Below are positions 10,607 through 23,105 of a stretch of 64,000 nt of DNA, one piece after another. Location: the NCBI GenBank assembly GCA_964247055.1, contig OZ176051.1:1178001-1242000 (forward strand), given 5' to 3'. The notes beneath the pieces are model-generated. The model was given only the letters and a program-made list of their open reading frames with translations. It did no database searches and was not told the origin of the DNA. Both the position numbers and the translations under genes were made by a program. The DNA comes from Paragordius varius (lineage: Eukaryota; Nematomorpha). Each line of letters starts with the position of its first letter. Position 1 is the stretch's first letter.

Positions 10607-12370
10607 TAGCGTAAATCTCGTTCTGCCACGTGGCCCGAGGAATGTGGATTATTTCGAAACATTATTTAATAGCTATGACTCATAGGATTTTCAAAACGGT
10701 GAATTCATACTAATATATTGTTTACTAGTGTAAAGGTCCCAAATGGACGGCTAACGAAACCGCTATACTATAATTTTCACCTTTTATGGGTAATTTAAAG
10801 GCTTTATTGAACTCGTATGGCTTCTTATGTTTTTTAAAAATTAGATCCAAAGGCACTTCATTTTTGTATGGGGTCTCAGTTTTAAATCGGTAGACCCCTA
10901 CCCATAGGTCTATATGGAAAAAGCGCTATGTTAAATTTTTTGCCTTTATAGGGAAAATATTTGGAATCATCTTTGAGACCAGTGTCTCATGGGTTATTCG
11001 AAAAAATACCTCAACACTAAATAATCGTTATATGGCGTATTTTTACGGCATAAAGGCCCCAAATTAACGGCCAATAAAAAAAGGCCTGACCTTAATTTTT
11101 ACCTAGTTACGGGTAGTATTTCAAACTTTAATTGAGCTCGTATGGCATAAGTTTTAAATTAGTTCCAAAACAACGCAATTTCTATATGGTGGCTCATTTT
11201 TGGCTGGTAGCTCCTTACCCATAAGCAGGTATAAAAAGCGTCGGGCAAATTTCTCTTTATATGGGGAGTATCTGGTATTATAATGGCCATCTGTTCCTAT
11301 AATTTCTTGGAAATATTGCTTTAAAACAAAAAATTGGTCTATGGCGGCGAATTTTTCAGGGCGTAAAACCTTTTTTAGCGACAAATTGAAATAACCCCCT
11401 ATACTAAAATAATTGTTTTTTAAGGGGTAATAAATATTTAAGGCCCTTATTAAACTGATATCGCCTTATAAGTTCTCTGAAAATTAACTCCTAAACAAAT
11501 CAATTTCGATATGATGGCGCAGTTGTAGGCGGGTAGCTCCCTACCCAGTGGCTGATACAAAAAGGCGCTTAATTAAAACTTTTGCCTGTTTACGAAAAAT
11601 ACCTGGAATCATGATTGATTCCATATGCTCTCATTAGTCGTCGAAAAAATGGCTCAAAATTAAAAAATTATTCTATGGTGGCGCATTTTTCAGGGCTTAA
11701 AGGGCCTATTTAACCGCTAATATAAAATATCCTCTCTACTTAAATTTTAAATTTTTACGGGTAATATTTTAAGCACGGATTGAACTCATATGGCCTGAAG
11801 GATTTTCTGCGATTTAGCCCCAAAGGCACGCTATTTCGCTGTGACGGGTCAATTTTTAGCGGGTTCCTTACCCAGCAGCTATCATCAAAGAAACGCTTGA
11901 CTAAAATTTTTGCCTTTTAACAAGTACCTGGAACCATTACTGAATTTATGGTCTCATACTTTGGGTGAAAAATAGATTCAAAAAATTATTTTTGTGGACA
12001 ATTTTTTTGAAAAAAATGGCATTTTACGGGAAGAGCGGGTAAAAAGAGGGTCTAAATTAAAAAAGCGAGCCGACTATGTTCGGCCAATCGAAAATTAGCA
12101 AACAAAAATCATATTTGAAATTGAATGGTCCAACACGTTTTCTGGAAAATTGTCTCAAAGACACGATTTTTGTGGACTTCTATTTTCAAAAAAAACCGGT
12201 TTTTTACGCGGGGTAAACCCGAACTGGGGCCTAATTCAAAAAAGGGCGAAGCTATTGTAGGGGCATTCATTAATGATTATATTTTTTCGATATTTGGATT
12301 TATATAGTTCTACCGGTTTTCCGGAAACAAATCATGAAGCCACCACTTTCCATTTTTATAAATATATAGA
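10606..12370 (-). mobile_element. Non-autonomous Helitron, copy 2 (1765 bp)
   Basis: On the minus strand it starts with the shared terminus TCTATATATTTATAAAAATG (12370 downwards) and ends at CTAG (10606). It inserted between A and T next to a TA microsatellite. Its 3' hairpin is GCCAC/GTGGC, different in sequence from the other copies but still a perfect stem. The interior holds about four tandem modules, with the CTACCC landmark at 10896, 11213, 11539 and 11866 (spacing 317-327 bp). ORFs at 11154-11384 and 12125-12458 are shadows of repeat sequence. Confidence 0.88.
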
Positions 12371-13100
12371 TTATCGAATTTTACACCCCTCCCCCCGTTT
12401 TGTGCCCTTTGCAATAAAATTTTTGGTAGTTGCCAAATCTTTACAAATTATTTGTTAATATATTTTTCGCATACAGTCAAGTCTTTTTTGCGTGGATTCT
12501 GTAGAGATTTTCTTTTCAACCTATTTTATGTTATATTTGGAACTTTATGTAAAAAATCACCTTATCGTTTAGGCAATTTTAATTAGCGCTCTATTTTTGT
12601 GCGTCTTTATTCGTCCGCCAAATTTATTATAACTTCTAGATTTTATTTTTGAAAATTTATTTTTCCTAAAGTATTTTTTCAGGCACTAATAATTTAATGT
12701 TCATCTATTAAAATTCGATCATTATAAATAATGATATTTTTGAAAACATAAGTCAATTATCATTGGTATAAAAATTGCAATAAAAATATAAATGTGATTG
12801 CAAGAGTAGATAATTGCGCCAGAAGTTATTTAAATATTTTATAGAGTTCATACTATCAAATAAAAGAAGCAATAACCATCATTTTAAAACAAAAATTAGA
12901 ATTTATTTTAATTTTACTTTAACACATCATAATTTTGTATGATAAATCTTTGAATATTTATAATGGCTTAAGATGTGTTACGTTATTTAGCTACGTTGGT
13001 AGAGTGGTTTCGTTGTACAGTTTATAAAGGACAATATTTAAGCACACTGAAATATACGATAATAATTTATTCGGTTTAAGAAAATTACAGAGGAAAAATA
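12371..13100. other. AT-rich intergenic DNA
   Basis: No supported gene or repeat boundary is visible in these 730 bp. Confidence 0.35.
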
Positions 13101-13551
13101 ATATGTGTATTTGCGTTTCAATTACAATTTTTCCTATGTAGAGCTAAGGTGAAAAGTTTTGATAATCAACCCTTTAATACCTTCTTCCTTAAGCTTGATA
13201 TCCGTCGGGAGGTTTTCGGGACCCGATTGGGTACGGATGAGTTGTAGAAGCTTCACTTGTTTGCCTGAGAATATTGTCACTTGGATCTGATTAATTGATT
13301 TAAAAGCTCGTCCATGTTTTCGGGGGTTATTACTTCGTGTTCCGCGGAGTTCTTCTGGGTTGCGGGTGATGTATGAGTTATTGTGGTGAATATTGCTGGG
13401 GAAGATTCTTATTATTTTACTCCTTTTTTCCGTCATCTTTGGCAGACCGTCTATGCTATTTTTTGCTCTTGTCGTTTACGTTTACGATAACCATCCCGTT
13501 TGTCGAATCGACAAATGTTCCTCACTCTAACCAGTACACAATTCGTTCTTA

Positions 13552-13586
<35 letters not shown>

Positions 13587-14910
13587 CTTTTAGCCCTTTT
13601 AAAACTCTTCGATCGGGAATATCCATGAGCTCATTGGGTATGGTTTTGTCCCATATTCAAGGATTTTAAAAACTTTGCTTTAAAAAGAGATTTGCCGGAT
13701 TTCCTTTGTAGAACTGTGATGGGTGTTGCGGTAGGTCCATCTGATTCAATCATCGTTGGGTCGGATGGGAATTGGCTCATTAAATGGTGATTTTTCAATG
13801 TGTAAATTACTCTCTCTCTCTCTACCAACCCATCTGTTGGGGGGTGGTAGAGAGCGGAGTTTACATGTTTCAAATTAGAGGACGATAAAAAATTTCACAT
13901 ACCTTGATTTAAAAAATGAGGCTGTTAGAGGGAACGTAAACTTGAAATAAATTTTATTCGGTTTTTTTGTGCCTTATATATGCTATTTTTCGGTGTACAT
14001 AATTTGTATTATAACGATAAAATACAAAATAATATAAAAATAGGACAATTCAAATCTCACAGAAAATTATAATATACAACCAAAATATATATATGAAATT
14101 TGCATGTAACAGAGGCATTATCGGTAATCACCATTTTCGTGTACCCGTAAAGACAAAAACATGTTTCTAAAAACTTTAAGATATAACTTGTATCCGTTTT
14201 GATTATTTCTACGTCCACCCAGCTGGTGAAACGATTAATTAATACCACGCAGTAGGAGTTGTCAATGGGGCCGACGATATCCAGGTAGAGCCGTTTCCCA
14301 GACGGTGGTATTGACATTCCATTGGTAGGTTAAATTTTCGGGTACATTTTGGCGTAGCCTTGGACAGTTTTGGCAGTTGCGCATATCTTGGCTTAACCAG
14401 GGCAATTTCACGGCCCGATATAGCCGTATGCCCGGATGGCTACGACGCAGGTACTTAATATGGGTCTTCGCTTTATCCGGAATTATTAGCCTATATTCCA
14501 CAAATAATAAACCATATATATCCGCTTGATTTTTCATCTCGCTGCTAACCAGGGCGTCCGTCTATTTATTAGACCTCAGCGCTACTTTCGATTTCGCTAT
14601 TGTAGGGTCTGGATTCTAATATAAAATTTCGCTATTTTATTTAACCCACTGGACCATAAGTGAACATCGCAAACTACGTCTTTCTCCAATGTCATCGCCT
14701 CTTGATCATGGGCAGCCTAGAAAGGCAATGAGCTATCTTTTCCCTTTTTAGGACTATATTTGATATTAAAATAATAGACGTTCTTGTTAATCAACGCAAC
14801 AGTTTACTATGTGTTACTTAAATCTCTTTGAGGCCCAGATAGTTTTACTAAAGGCTCATGGTCCGTTTTTATTATAAATTTTCTGCCATACAAAAAAGTA
14901 TTACACTTGT
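13101..14910 (-). mobile_element. Ty3/gypsy-type LTR element fossil (pol fragments)
   Basis: Minus-strand fragments resemble parts of pol in the expected order: an RNase H piece near 14835-14905 (LYGRKFIIKTDHEPLVKL), an integrase zinc-binding piece at about 14340-14480 (SHPGIR...CQNC), an integrase core piece at about 14100-14300 (LDIVGPID...VITDNAS) and a later core piece near 13810-13860 (YHPPTDGLVER). The family call rests on these motifs. The copy is broken with many breaks, no LTR pair is recognisable, and it looks old. A (TA)n run interrupts it at about 13555-13583. Confidence 0.75.
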
Positions 14911-15779
14911 AAAGCGATTATTAGAATTGCCTTCGTTTCTCGCTTAAATTTTGAGTAGTTTTGTTCAACTAGCGAGCATGACGTGTCGGCGATCGGTTGT
15001 AAGCCAGCTTTATTGATAATAAAACACCATAATCTAAAATGGACGTGTCGGTTTATAAGATTAGGTGTAAATGGGTTACAGAAATATGCTTGCTCTCGTC
15101 AGCATGGACTTGGAAGTAAAATACCATGGGATCCTGATTAGTTGATTGAATCATTGTCGTCTACTATATACTTGAGCACCATAGCTCTATTCTGCAACAA
15201 GGTGATTTAGAAGGTCAGAGCCCAAACAATTACAATATAAAAACTAAAATGATCGTTGAAATATGGGATTACCTTTTTGATTTACGATCCGAGATTTATA
15301 CCAGCAAGGCTTTATCAGAGTCCGCTCTTGAACTTATAAAACATTAATTTTTATACTGGTTTCCTCTGGACTTCCGTGTAAGTGGGAGGGATTTGGTTCC
15401 TAACCTTTAACTTATTGCTTGTACAACCATGCAGCATGAGCTAATGATAGATTATGGTTATTGATTACGCACGTTATGAGGGGCGAAAGGTATAGGAAGA
15501 TAAATAAATTTAACAAGAGCTTATAAGGACTAGCTAACATTTATATGGAACCGTAAGGACTGTCATTTCAAGGTCTGGAGATAAATGTGTTATTGCATTT
15601 TGTGATCAATGGTCTTTAGATTACGACGATCCTACTTGGAAGGGTATAGCATCAATACGTAGAAAATAATATTGATACGTTGAAAGTTCGGAAATTAGAA
15701 AAAACTTTTTTGCCACCTTAAATTAGCAGCATGAGTCGATATTAAAAAAGACTAGAGACCTGATCTGCCAGAGTAGGTC

Positions 15780-16030
15780 CTTCCATCGTATAAACCCAAA
15801 TTACCCCTAATTTTAGAAACCGACGCGTCCCTTTTAGGTTAAGGTGCTATTTTATCACATAGAACAAGAGATAGCATACAACCGATAGTCTAAACATCCA
15901 ATACTTGCAAGCTGAACAAAACTACTCAATAATGGAACACAAGTAAAGGCGAATCTAAAGCTTTGGTGAATTTAAAACTTTTTTGTATGGCAGAAAATTT
16001 ATAATAAAAACGGACCGAATGCCTTTTTTG
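15780..16030 (+). mobile_element. Ty3/gypsy-type fossil fragment, opposite orientation
   Basis: The plus strand carries RNase H-like words (ETDAS, GAILSH) and a segment nearly identical in DNA to the RNase H piece at 14835-14905 on the other strand. Two related fossils therefore face each other. Broken and old. Confidence 0.6.
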
Positions 16031-16499
16031 GAGATTATATACATAATTGTAAATTTGCGTTGAATAACAAGAACATCTGTGTTTGTTTCTCGATACCCCT
16101 GGGAGAGAAAACATACGATATTGGAAAAATACGAAGGAAGATATATTAAGCGAAATTGGGAGGTATAAAACGTCGCACCACCGATTCCATTTCCAGAGGC
16201 CGGTATAAAAATATTCCCCTCCTCAAAAAATATTTTTTCCTCGCGTGTATTAATTTAAATGAAGAGGGTTGGAACGGAATCATTCACACAGTGTGTGTTG
16301 AGAATGAAATGGCCATCTACTGCCGTTTTTCATCTAACATTGACACACGAGAAGGCACGAAATGGAATGAGGTATGTAAATAATGGTAACAATGATAATC
16401 AAAATCACAACAATAATATTAGCCATATGAATAATAGTAAGGTAACTTATATAGCCACAATCCACAAATCATAAATAACAATAATAATTATAACACCAT

Positions 16500-16650
16500 C
16501 AGAGATATTCCGACATCCTCCAACTAGTACGGACGAAACTGCACAAAATGCCGTAGGACACACGCTTTTGGACACTGTCCGGCCTATGGACAAAATAGAT
16601 GCCATAGTCTTAACTATTATGCACGATGGTGTGAGGTAACCCTCAAATCA
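16500..16650 (+). mobile_element. Gag zinc-knuckle fossil fragment
   Basis: A plus-strand reading contains a cysteine/histidine block CTKCRRTHAFGHCPAYGQ followed by CH...NYYARWCE. It resembles the nucleocapsid knuckle of Ty3/gypsy elements that accompanies a CPAYG motif. A small relic with no LTR seen. Confidence 0.55.
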
Positions 16651-17431
16651 TATTTTTAATAAGGCAAAAAAATCAAAATCTTCCCAAAAATAAATTATTT
16701 ATTAATCAAAATAATTTTTGATATGGGTCTGATATTTGAATTATAAATTATAATAGCTACAAAAAGTTTTTTTGTATTTATGCTAACTAAAAATAGTGAA
16801 TATTGAATTTAAAATATGTCGAAAGAGATTTAACTATATATTAAAAATGAAAAATTATGTTTTAAATATACCGTTTACTTTAGGTCCGATTATATTGTCC
16901 GTTAAAATGGGCAGGTGTTCTAAAAAACAAATAGGCCAACATTGTGGGATGAAATTAATATATGCCAGGATTAACACATCTAATAAATTATTTTAATAAT
17001 ATTATTTGCATTTAAAAATAAACAAAATTGCTAAAACATAAAAGTATTTTGCAGCCTACAAATGTAAACAGAATTCCACTTAAAATTTTTTAAATTTTCT
17101 GCAACTTGATCAGCGAATGGTACGCAATCATCTGTCCCTCTCGTCATACTGTGGACATGGCTGTGAGCATTTATTTTTGGAAAATAAATTGGAATTCCCC
17201 TAAATCAAGTACAAGCCAATTTGGCAAAAAAAGTGATTAGGGATGCAGATATTTAATTTTCAAATAAAAATTTTTAAAAAGGCAAATTTTAAATTTTATA
17301 AAAGATTTTTAGGTCTATAAATATACTATCCTTCTTCCAAATATCGGTCATATAAATATGTTTTTACCACAAAAGGTCATGCAAGAATGTTTTATCTATG
17401 CTATATATGCCTTTTAGAAAGGAATTAAAAA
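16651..17431. other. AT-rich intergenic DNA
   Basis: Holds a 66-codon ORF (16796-16996) with no recognisable domain, and the presumed promoter of the ZP-type gene. Nothing else can be supported. Confidence 0.35.
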
Positions 17432-19035
17432 ATGTATATAAACAATAAATATTCCAAAAAATCGATTTGGTGGATGTATTTGAGAATTCAATTGTTTTCT
17501 TTGACTATTTTACCAACATTCAGCCATGAAAGGCCTCCATTTTCATTTGACTGTTTACTTGATAATTTTTCTTTACGCTTTAATAAATCTGCGAACAGGT
17601 ATTTGGTTAGTACAAAAGGTCACTCATCGGAATGCTATTTCCCATTGAATGAGGAAATGAAAGATGAATTCTACACAATAACAATACCTTTTAAAAATTG
17701 TGGAACTCCAAACCAAGCAAATTCTACAGCCATTATAATTTATCTAATAGATGAAGATCTGGGCATTACCAAAAATTATTCCATTTCGTGCGATAAAACA
17801 CATAATATATCAGTTCCCGATATTCTCGATAAGGGGATACAAGTTAAACAAATATTCTGTAATGTAGATTAGATTGTATCCAAGAATAGTGCGAAATGTA
17901 AGTATATATGTATAAAATATATTATCAAAGTTGGAGCAATTTGCGGATATTATATCCATTTATCATGCTTATTTTTTTGTTTTGATAATATAAAAGCGTC
18001 TTTCCCATTTTTCTGAAAACTTCTTTATTTTTAGACCTTAATAATTATCGTATTAATATTTCAATCGTTAGTCGGAAAAAGGTTTAGATTGATTGAATAA
18101 TGTTTTTACGCTTTGTTACTCCATATTACAATTAAAGTTTTATTCCAAATATGCGATAACATCGATAGGTAGCGAGAGGCCTAATTAATTAAAAAATTGT
18201 ATTTCTCTATTTAAAATGTTGAATAAGCCACAGTTTTGACTAAAAAATATATTATTTTAATTTTTTGGTCAGTGAAACAAGTGGTATGCACGAAAGATGG
18301 TATGAACGTTAAATTCGATTTTGCGAAAATGTTTGAAGGGAAGTTATTTACAATCGGTCATTTACCGGGTAAATGGACAAGGAAATGTTTTTATTATGGA
18401 GATTTGAGTCGCACACTTAATATAACAATTCCATTGAATGATTGTGGGACCCAAAGATTGGTAATACCCTGATAACTTATCTATTCCTATTTTCATTCAG
18501 AATTAGCATTTTTACAGCCAAACTCAACTTTTCTACTAACTGCTTAATTAACAGATGTTTTTAAACATTTAAGTTTAACAATGTATTTCCTCTATTTTTA
18601 ATATGCTATATAATTTTAAAACCAATGTCTTACGAAAATATTTTCCCATCCATTTTAAATTAACAACCGGATTTAGTAATCATATCAAAAAGAATTTTTT
18701 AATAAAGCCGTTTTTGGAATTGAGTGTTGAGTTTGATTGGGAAAGTGTTGAATTTGGTTGAAAATAGTTGAGTTAAAATAATCGTTTTCAATACATAGAA
18801 TGACACATTTTATACTAATCGGGTGATAATTGAATTTCCAAACGAATATAAAGGACAACCCGGATTTGAAATTCATAATTTTAGGTGTACTTTGGCCAAC
18901 AATCCTGAAAGGATTATATATGTACCGAATTTCACCTATAAAACAACACAAACTACAACCAACGTCAAAAGCACAACTGATATGGAGAGATTTAGGTTCT
19001 TTAAAAAATTTCATAAATTTATCTTAAGGTGGTAA
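17432..19035 (+). CDS. Secreted protein with two ZP-N-like domains (tentative exon model)
   Basis: Likely extracellular or cell-surface matrix protein. Tentative exons: 17432-17858, 18273-18460 and 18799-19035, joined in phase. Residues 1-31 form a signal peptide-like start (basic, then WWMYLRIQLFSLTILPTF). The first domain has cysteines in a ZP-N-like pattern (FDC, SSECYFPL, TIPFKNCGT, SISC). The second repeats it (VVCTKDGMNVKF, RKCFYYGD, TIPLNDCGT, then VIIEFPNEYKG...FRC). ZP-N domains polymerise or bind partners in eggshells, cuticles and sensory matrices. The ends of exon 1 and of the last exon are uncertain: 17432-17872 is also open as a stand-alone 146-aa protein, and a ZP-C half or membrane anchor might follow 19035. 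No transmembrane helix is visible in the modelled part. Confidence 0.6.
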
Positions 19036-21030
19036 AGTATATTTTATCATCTTCTAAATTGATATATAGATTACGAGTTTTAAACATTTAATTATATATT
19101 ATTTATAGGAAACAAAAGAAAAAATTGAGGAAGAGTAACTATAACAGTATAATTTGGCTAATGTTTAGTTATTTTTGACCTATTAAATTTTTAATTCCAG
19201 GTTATAATAAATGCTTGTAAATATTTCATTATCAATCAAATAGTTCGTAAGATATGTTCAGATATCCAAATTATTAATATGAATCCAGTCGCGAAATTCT
19301 TTTAACAAAATGTATATTTTGACCAAAAATTGTAATTGTGATTTTGTTAACTTGTAAAGATGAGGAGATAATATAAGAAATGTGAAATGAACTGAATTAT
19401 TTATTTGGTTTTTTTAGGGTTTATATAGTAATTTTAGTTGTACATAAATTGCATTATATCAATAAAATTTCAAGTAACAAAGGTTATAATATTTACATAT
19501 TACACAAAAAATATAAAAAATAATACAATTCAAATAACGGTGAAAGTTATGATATATAACCAAGGTATGTATTTCACATTTGCATATAACACAGAAAATT
19601 ATGATATAAAAATAAAGTATATCTTTCAGATTTGCATAACAGATTTGTTGATCAATCTCTCTGGAACGGAAATTTAAACTTTATGATTTTGAGTCAAAAG
19701 ACCATTTTATGCTCAATAATATTATTTTATTATCAAGGGCATGTTAAAGCTTTAATTCTATTTGCCGTAAATATAATTGATATATTTTAAACTTATCAAT
19801 TTAATTCATTGTTACATATAAAAAAAGATTGAAAAAAATTTTTTCAATAGAATGAAAAAATTAAACACCTCCATATAACAAGGCAACACTTAATATATTA
19901 TATTTCGCCAAAGCCATAAACCCAGAAATACATTTATAAAATTTTAATCATAAATAATAACAAATTTTCTAATATATTATGCAATATTTAAACAAATTGA
20001 GGTGACACGCTATTCTGGCGACATCAAAACGGGAAGATAAAATTCTAAGAATTGGCACATGCTAAATTTTATTAGTTTTTTAGAATATATTATATTAAAA
20101 TTTAGCGATTTATTACTCCCGCGTTTGCATTAATTTTGCAGACCTGATCGCATTTCTACCGATTTTGTTATGATTTATAAATATTTAAATTTTCCTTTTA
20201 TTCCAAAACACAAGGGGTATTCTGCATGCGGCCTTCCAAATATTTCTGCCGCCGCGTGAAATTATAAAAATACCAAATACATAATTTTATAATAATTTAT
20301 ATTCACAAAATTCAAATATAATTAATAATTCTTAGAAATTTTCTGTACTAATATTGTTTAAACAAATATAGTCATGTCTTCGTAAATTTTTACATTCTTA
20401 TGTAAAATGTAACAAAATATTTATTGATGCCCATGTATTTTTCGAATGCGAAACATATGTCGGCTTGCCTGGTTTAGATTTTAAAATTATATATTCATAA
20501 CTAAATTAAAAAAATTTTAAACAAGAATTTTGTTAAATTATTCGTAAGATTCAAAATACATTAAAATTGCCTTTAACTATTTGCCTTAAAATTTAAATTT
20601 TGGCAATTTTTTTAAGCGTATTTCGTCGTGTTTAGAATCTTGGTGGAAGCGGTATAAGCACTAAAATATAAATAGATTAATATAATTTAATGACGCTAAA
20701 CATTTCTATTACCTCAAAATTCTGATTATAATATCAGTTCGTCTTCAAATTTTGTAATATATTTCAGAAAGACATTTAGGATATTTTTCAAAACCCCCGA
20801 TTTGGTGCATTATGTTATAATAGTATATTATTTAATTGCGCATTTTTTAATATATCGGGTCCAAAATTATCTTTATGTATATATTTTCTGGTAGAATACA
20901 TCAAGACTCTTTAGTTCTTTATGCTTTGTGCGCTACGGACCATTTTGGAAAATAAATTTTTGTGGTTGCTTCATGTCAGAAATTTTTGATTTTATAAGCA
21001 ATTTCGTTATGCGGCTCGAAGATTTAAAAT
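19036..21030. other. AT-rich intergenic DNA with one duplicated segment
   Basis: About 19437-19590 resembles 14000-14115 (shared GTACATAA-TTG-ATTATA, ACAATTCAAAT, ATATACAACCAA and ATTTGCATATAACA-like blocks). This suggests a dispersed repeat that also landed in the retroelement fossil. The ORF at 19438-19677 lies in it and is not considered a gene. No other features are visible. Confidence 0.4.
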
Positions 21031-22430
21031 GATTCACATAGTCTCATATTCTGAAATTTGACTCCAAAGGCCTGTATCGATATGATGGTGCAGTTGTAGG
21101 CGGGTAGCCCCCTACCCAGAGGCCAATATAAAATGAAAATTTTGCCTTTACCTGAAATCATCATTCATTCCTAATAGTTTATGGAAGAATGGCTTCAAAA
21201 CTAAATAATAGTTCAATGATAGCGCATTTTTTAGGGAGTAAAGGGCCTATTTAACGGCGAATTCAAAAAATACTAAAATTTTTGACTTTTTACGGGTAAT
21301 ACTTTAAGCAGCTATTAAATTCATATGGCCTGATAGGTTTTCTGAAATTTGGCCCCAAAAGCAGTGGCGTACCGCGAATTTGCGGCGCCCGGGGCATAAA
21401 ACTTTTCTGGCGTCCCTCCCCCCCTTTTTTAAAGCCAATAAAACAATTTAGTAAAAAAAATACAAACGTTGTAATCTAAACACCATAGATAAGACAGCAC
21501 AGTTATATATATATATATATATATATTTATATGATACTAAATTTATTCAATGGTACTGATTAGGTGAATAATATAGTATATATTATAGGGATTATTACCT
21601 AAATTGCTGAAAAATCTCATTTGAAAGTTTTTATTATTTTTCATAATTAAAATTTAATTTTAAAAAATCATTTAGGGGCCTCTAAATAACGGCGCCGGGG
21701 CATGATGCACTCCCTTGCCCCCCCCCCCTCGGTACGCCCCTGCCCAAAAGCACGCCATTTCGATATGAGTGGTCAGTTTTTCACGGGTAGCTCCTTACTC
21801 AGCAGCTATCATCAAGGAAACGCTTGACTAAAATTTTAGCCTTTTAACAGGGAATACCAGAATCCTTATTGAATTTTTGCGGTCTCATACCTTGGGCGAA
21901 AAATAGATTAAAAAATTATTTTTGTGGACTTAGTTTTTTTGAAAAAAATGGGATTTTACGGGGGGAGCGGATAAAATGAGGGCCTAAAATAAAAAAATAA
22001 GTAGACGATGTTAGGCCAATCTAAAATTAGCAAACAAAAATCATATTTGAAATTGAATGGTCCAACACGCACTCCGGAAAATTGCCTCAAAGACACGATT
22101 TTTGTGGACTTGTGTTTTCAAAAAAACCCGTTTATTACACGGGGTGCCGAACTGGGGGTCTATTTCTAAAAAAGGCGAAGCTATTGTCGGGGCATTCATT
22201 AATGATTATTTTTTCGGTTGGATTTGAATGGGTCTACCGTTTTTCCGGAAACAGATCACAAAGTCACATGACGGATTAGTTTTTAGCGGGTAGCTCCTTA
22301 CTAAACAGCTATCATCAAAGAAACGCTTGACTAAAATTTTTGCCTTTTAACGGGGAATATGTGGAATCTTTATTGAATTTTTACGGTCTCATACCTTGGG
22401 CGAAAAATAGAATAAAACTACCAAGGTAAA
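21031..22430 (-). mobile_element. Truncated/rearranged Helitron, copy 6
   Basis: Shares interior modules with copies 2 and 4 (GATATGATGGTGCAGTTGTAGG, the CTACCCAG landmark, the TTTTTGCCTTTT-type A/T block) and the 5' domain with GGTCCAACACG and TCTACCG-TTTTCCGGAAAC. Neither the TC start nor the CTAG end is present, and a 5' domain joins a module block, so the copy is truncated and probably rearranged. It is interrupted by a hAT MITE at 21362-21742. Confidence 0.65.
21362..21742. mobile_element. hAT-type MITE nested in Helitron copy 6 (381 bp)
   Basis: The ends CAGTGGCGTACC and GGTACGCCCCTG (reverse complement CAGGGGCGTACC) match at 11 of 12 positions. The flanks CCCAAAAG (21354-21361 and 21743-21750) are an exact 8-bp duplication. 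Removing the element restores the Helitron module sequence GGCCCCAAAAGCACGCCATT. The interior has C-rich ends and a short TA repeat. Confidence 0.88.
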
Positions 22431-22575
22431 CTAAAGAGTGAAAAGGTAATGAAGTGTTTGCTGATATAATCAAAATATATTAAATTTTTGCTGGTAAGAT
22501 GTAGCCTGATAGCTTTTTAATAATTATTTACATTTTCTTACCATATTATACATTTATTTGCCTATTAAAGCCATT

Positions 22576-23105
22576 AAACACTTCGATTTAAATTGGGGTA
22601 TTTAAATACCTAGACAATATTTAAATTAATTAATCTTCTATCCTGATAAAAATTATATAAATAAGCCAAATATCTAAATAAAATTTAGCTTTGGAACAAA
22701 AGTTCCTTACTGAACTACCTAGGGGCAATTTTTATTTTGCACATTTTTCCAAATATCGTGTTTATTTGATCCTAATTTTCGTTTGTTAAAATCGGATTAA
22801 CATTAAAAGAAAAAGTGGTATTTGCATTGCATTTTTATTATATTTAGCTTGAGCACATATTGTTTAAATTTTTACCTTTAGGTTTTACTTCTGAATAAGT
22901 AACAACAAGTATTTTTGAATGAATTTTTTTTTATATTTCGATTCATTTGTGTTAAATAAGCGCAAACTTTTGCCATGCTCAGTTTATTTCACATTTTTAA
23001 AACATTTTATTGTAAAAACATTGGGGTACCTAACTACCCCAATTTTGCAGAACTGAAATGAACATGTTGTATCCAAGTGTTAAAATATTTTGGAAAATGG
23101 CGGCA
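22576..23105 (+). mobile_element. R2 element, second copy
   Basis: Matches 2387-2965 in the same orientation, including the TTGGGGTATTTAAATACC palindrome, CTTCTATCCTGATAAA, the TTTTTGAAT block and TTGTATCCAAGTGTTAAA. The right terminal inverted repeat is missing. It ends about 400 bp upstream of the CEBPZ start. Confidence 0.7.

Noticed and set aside
16156-16474. Overlapping plus-strand ORFs of 71-75 codons
   Set aside because: They lie between retroelement relics and show no domain. They are more likely relic or chance sequence.
17432-17872. Stand-alone 146-aa ZP-N gene
   Set aside because: Not fully excluded, but a donor at 17859 joins in phase to the next ZP-like exon, and the second domain needs an upstream exon.
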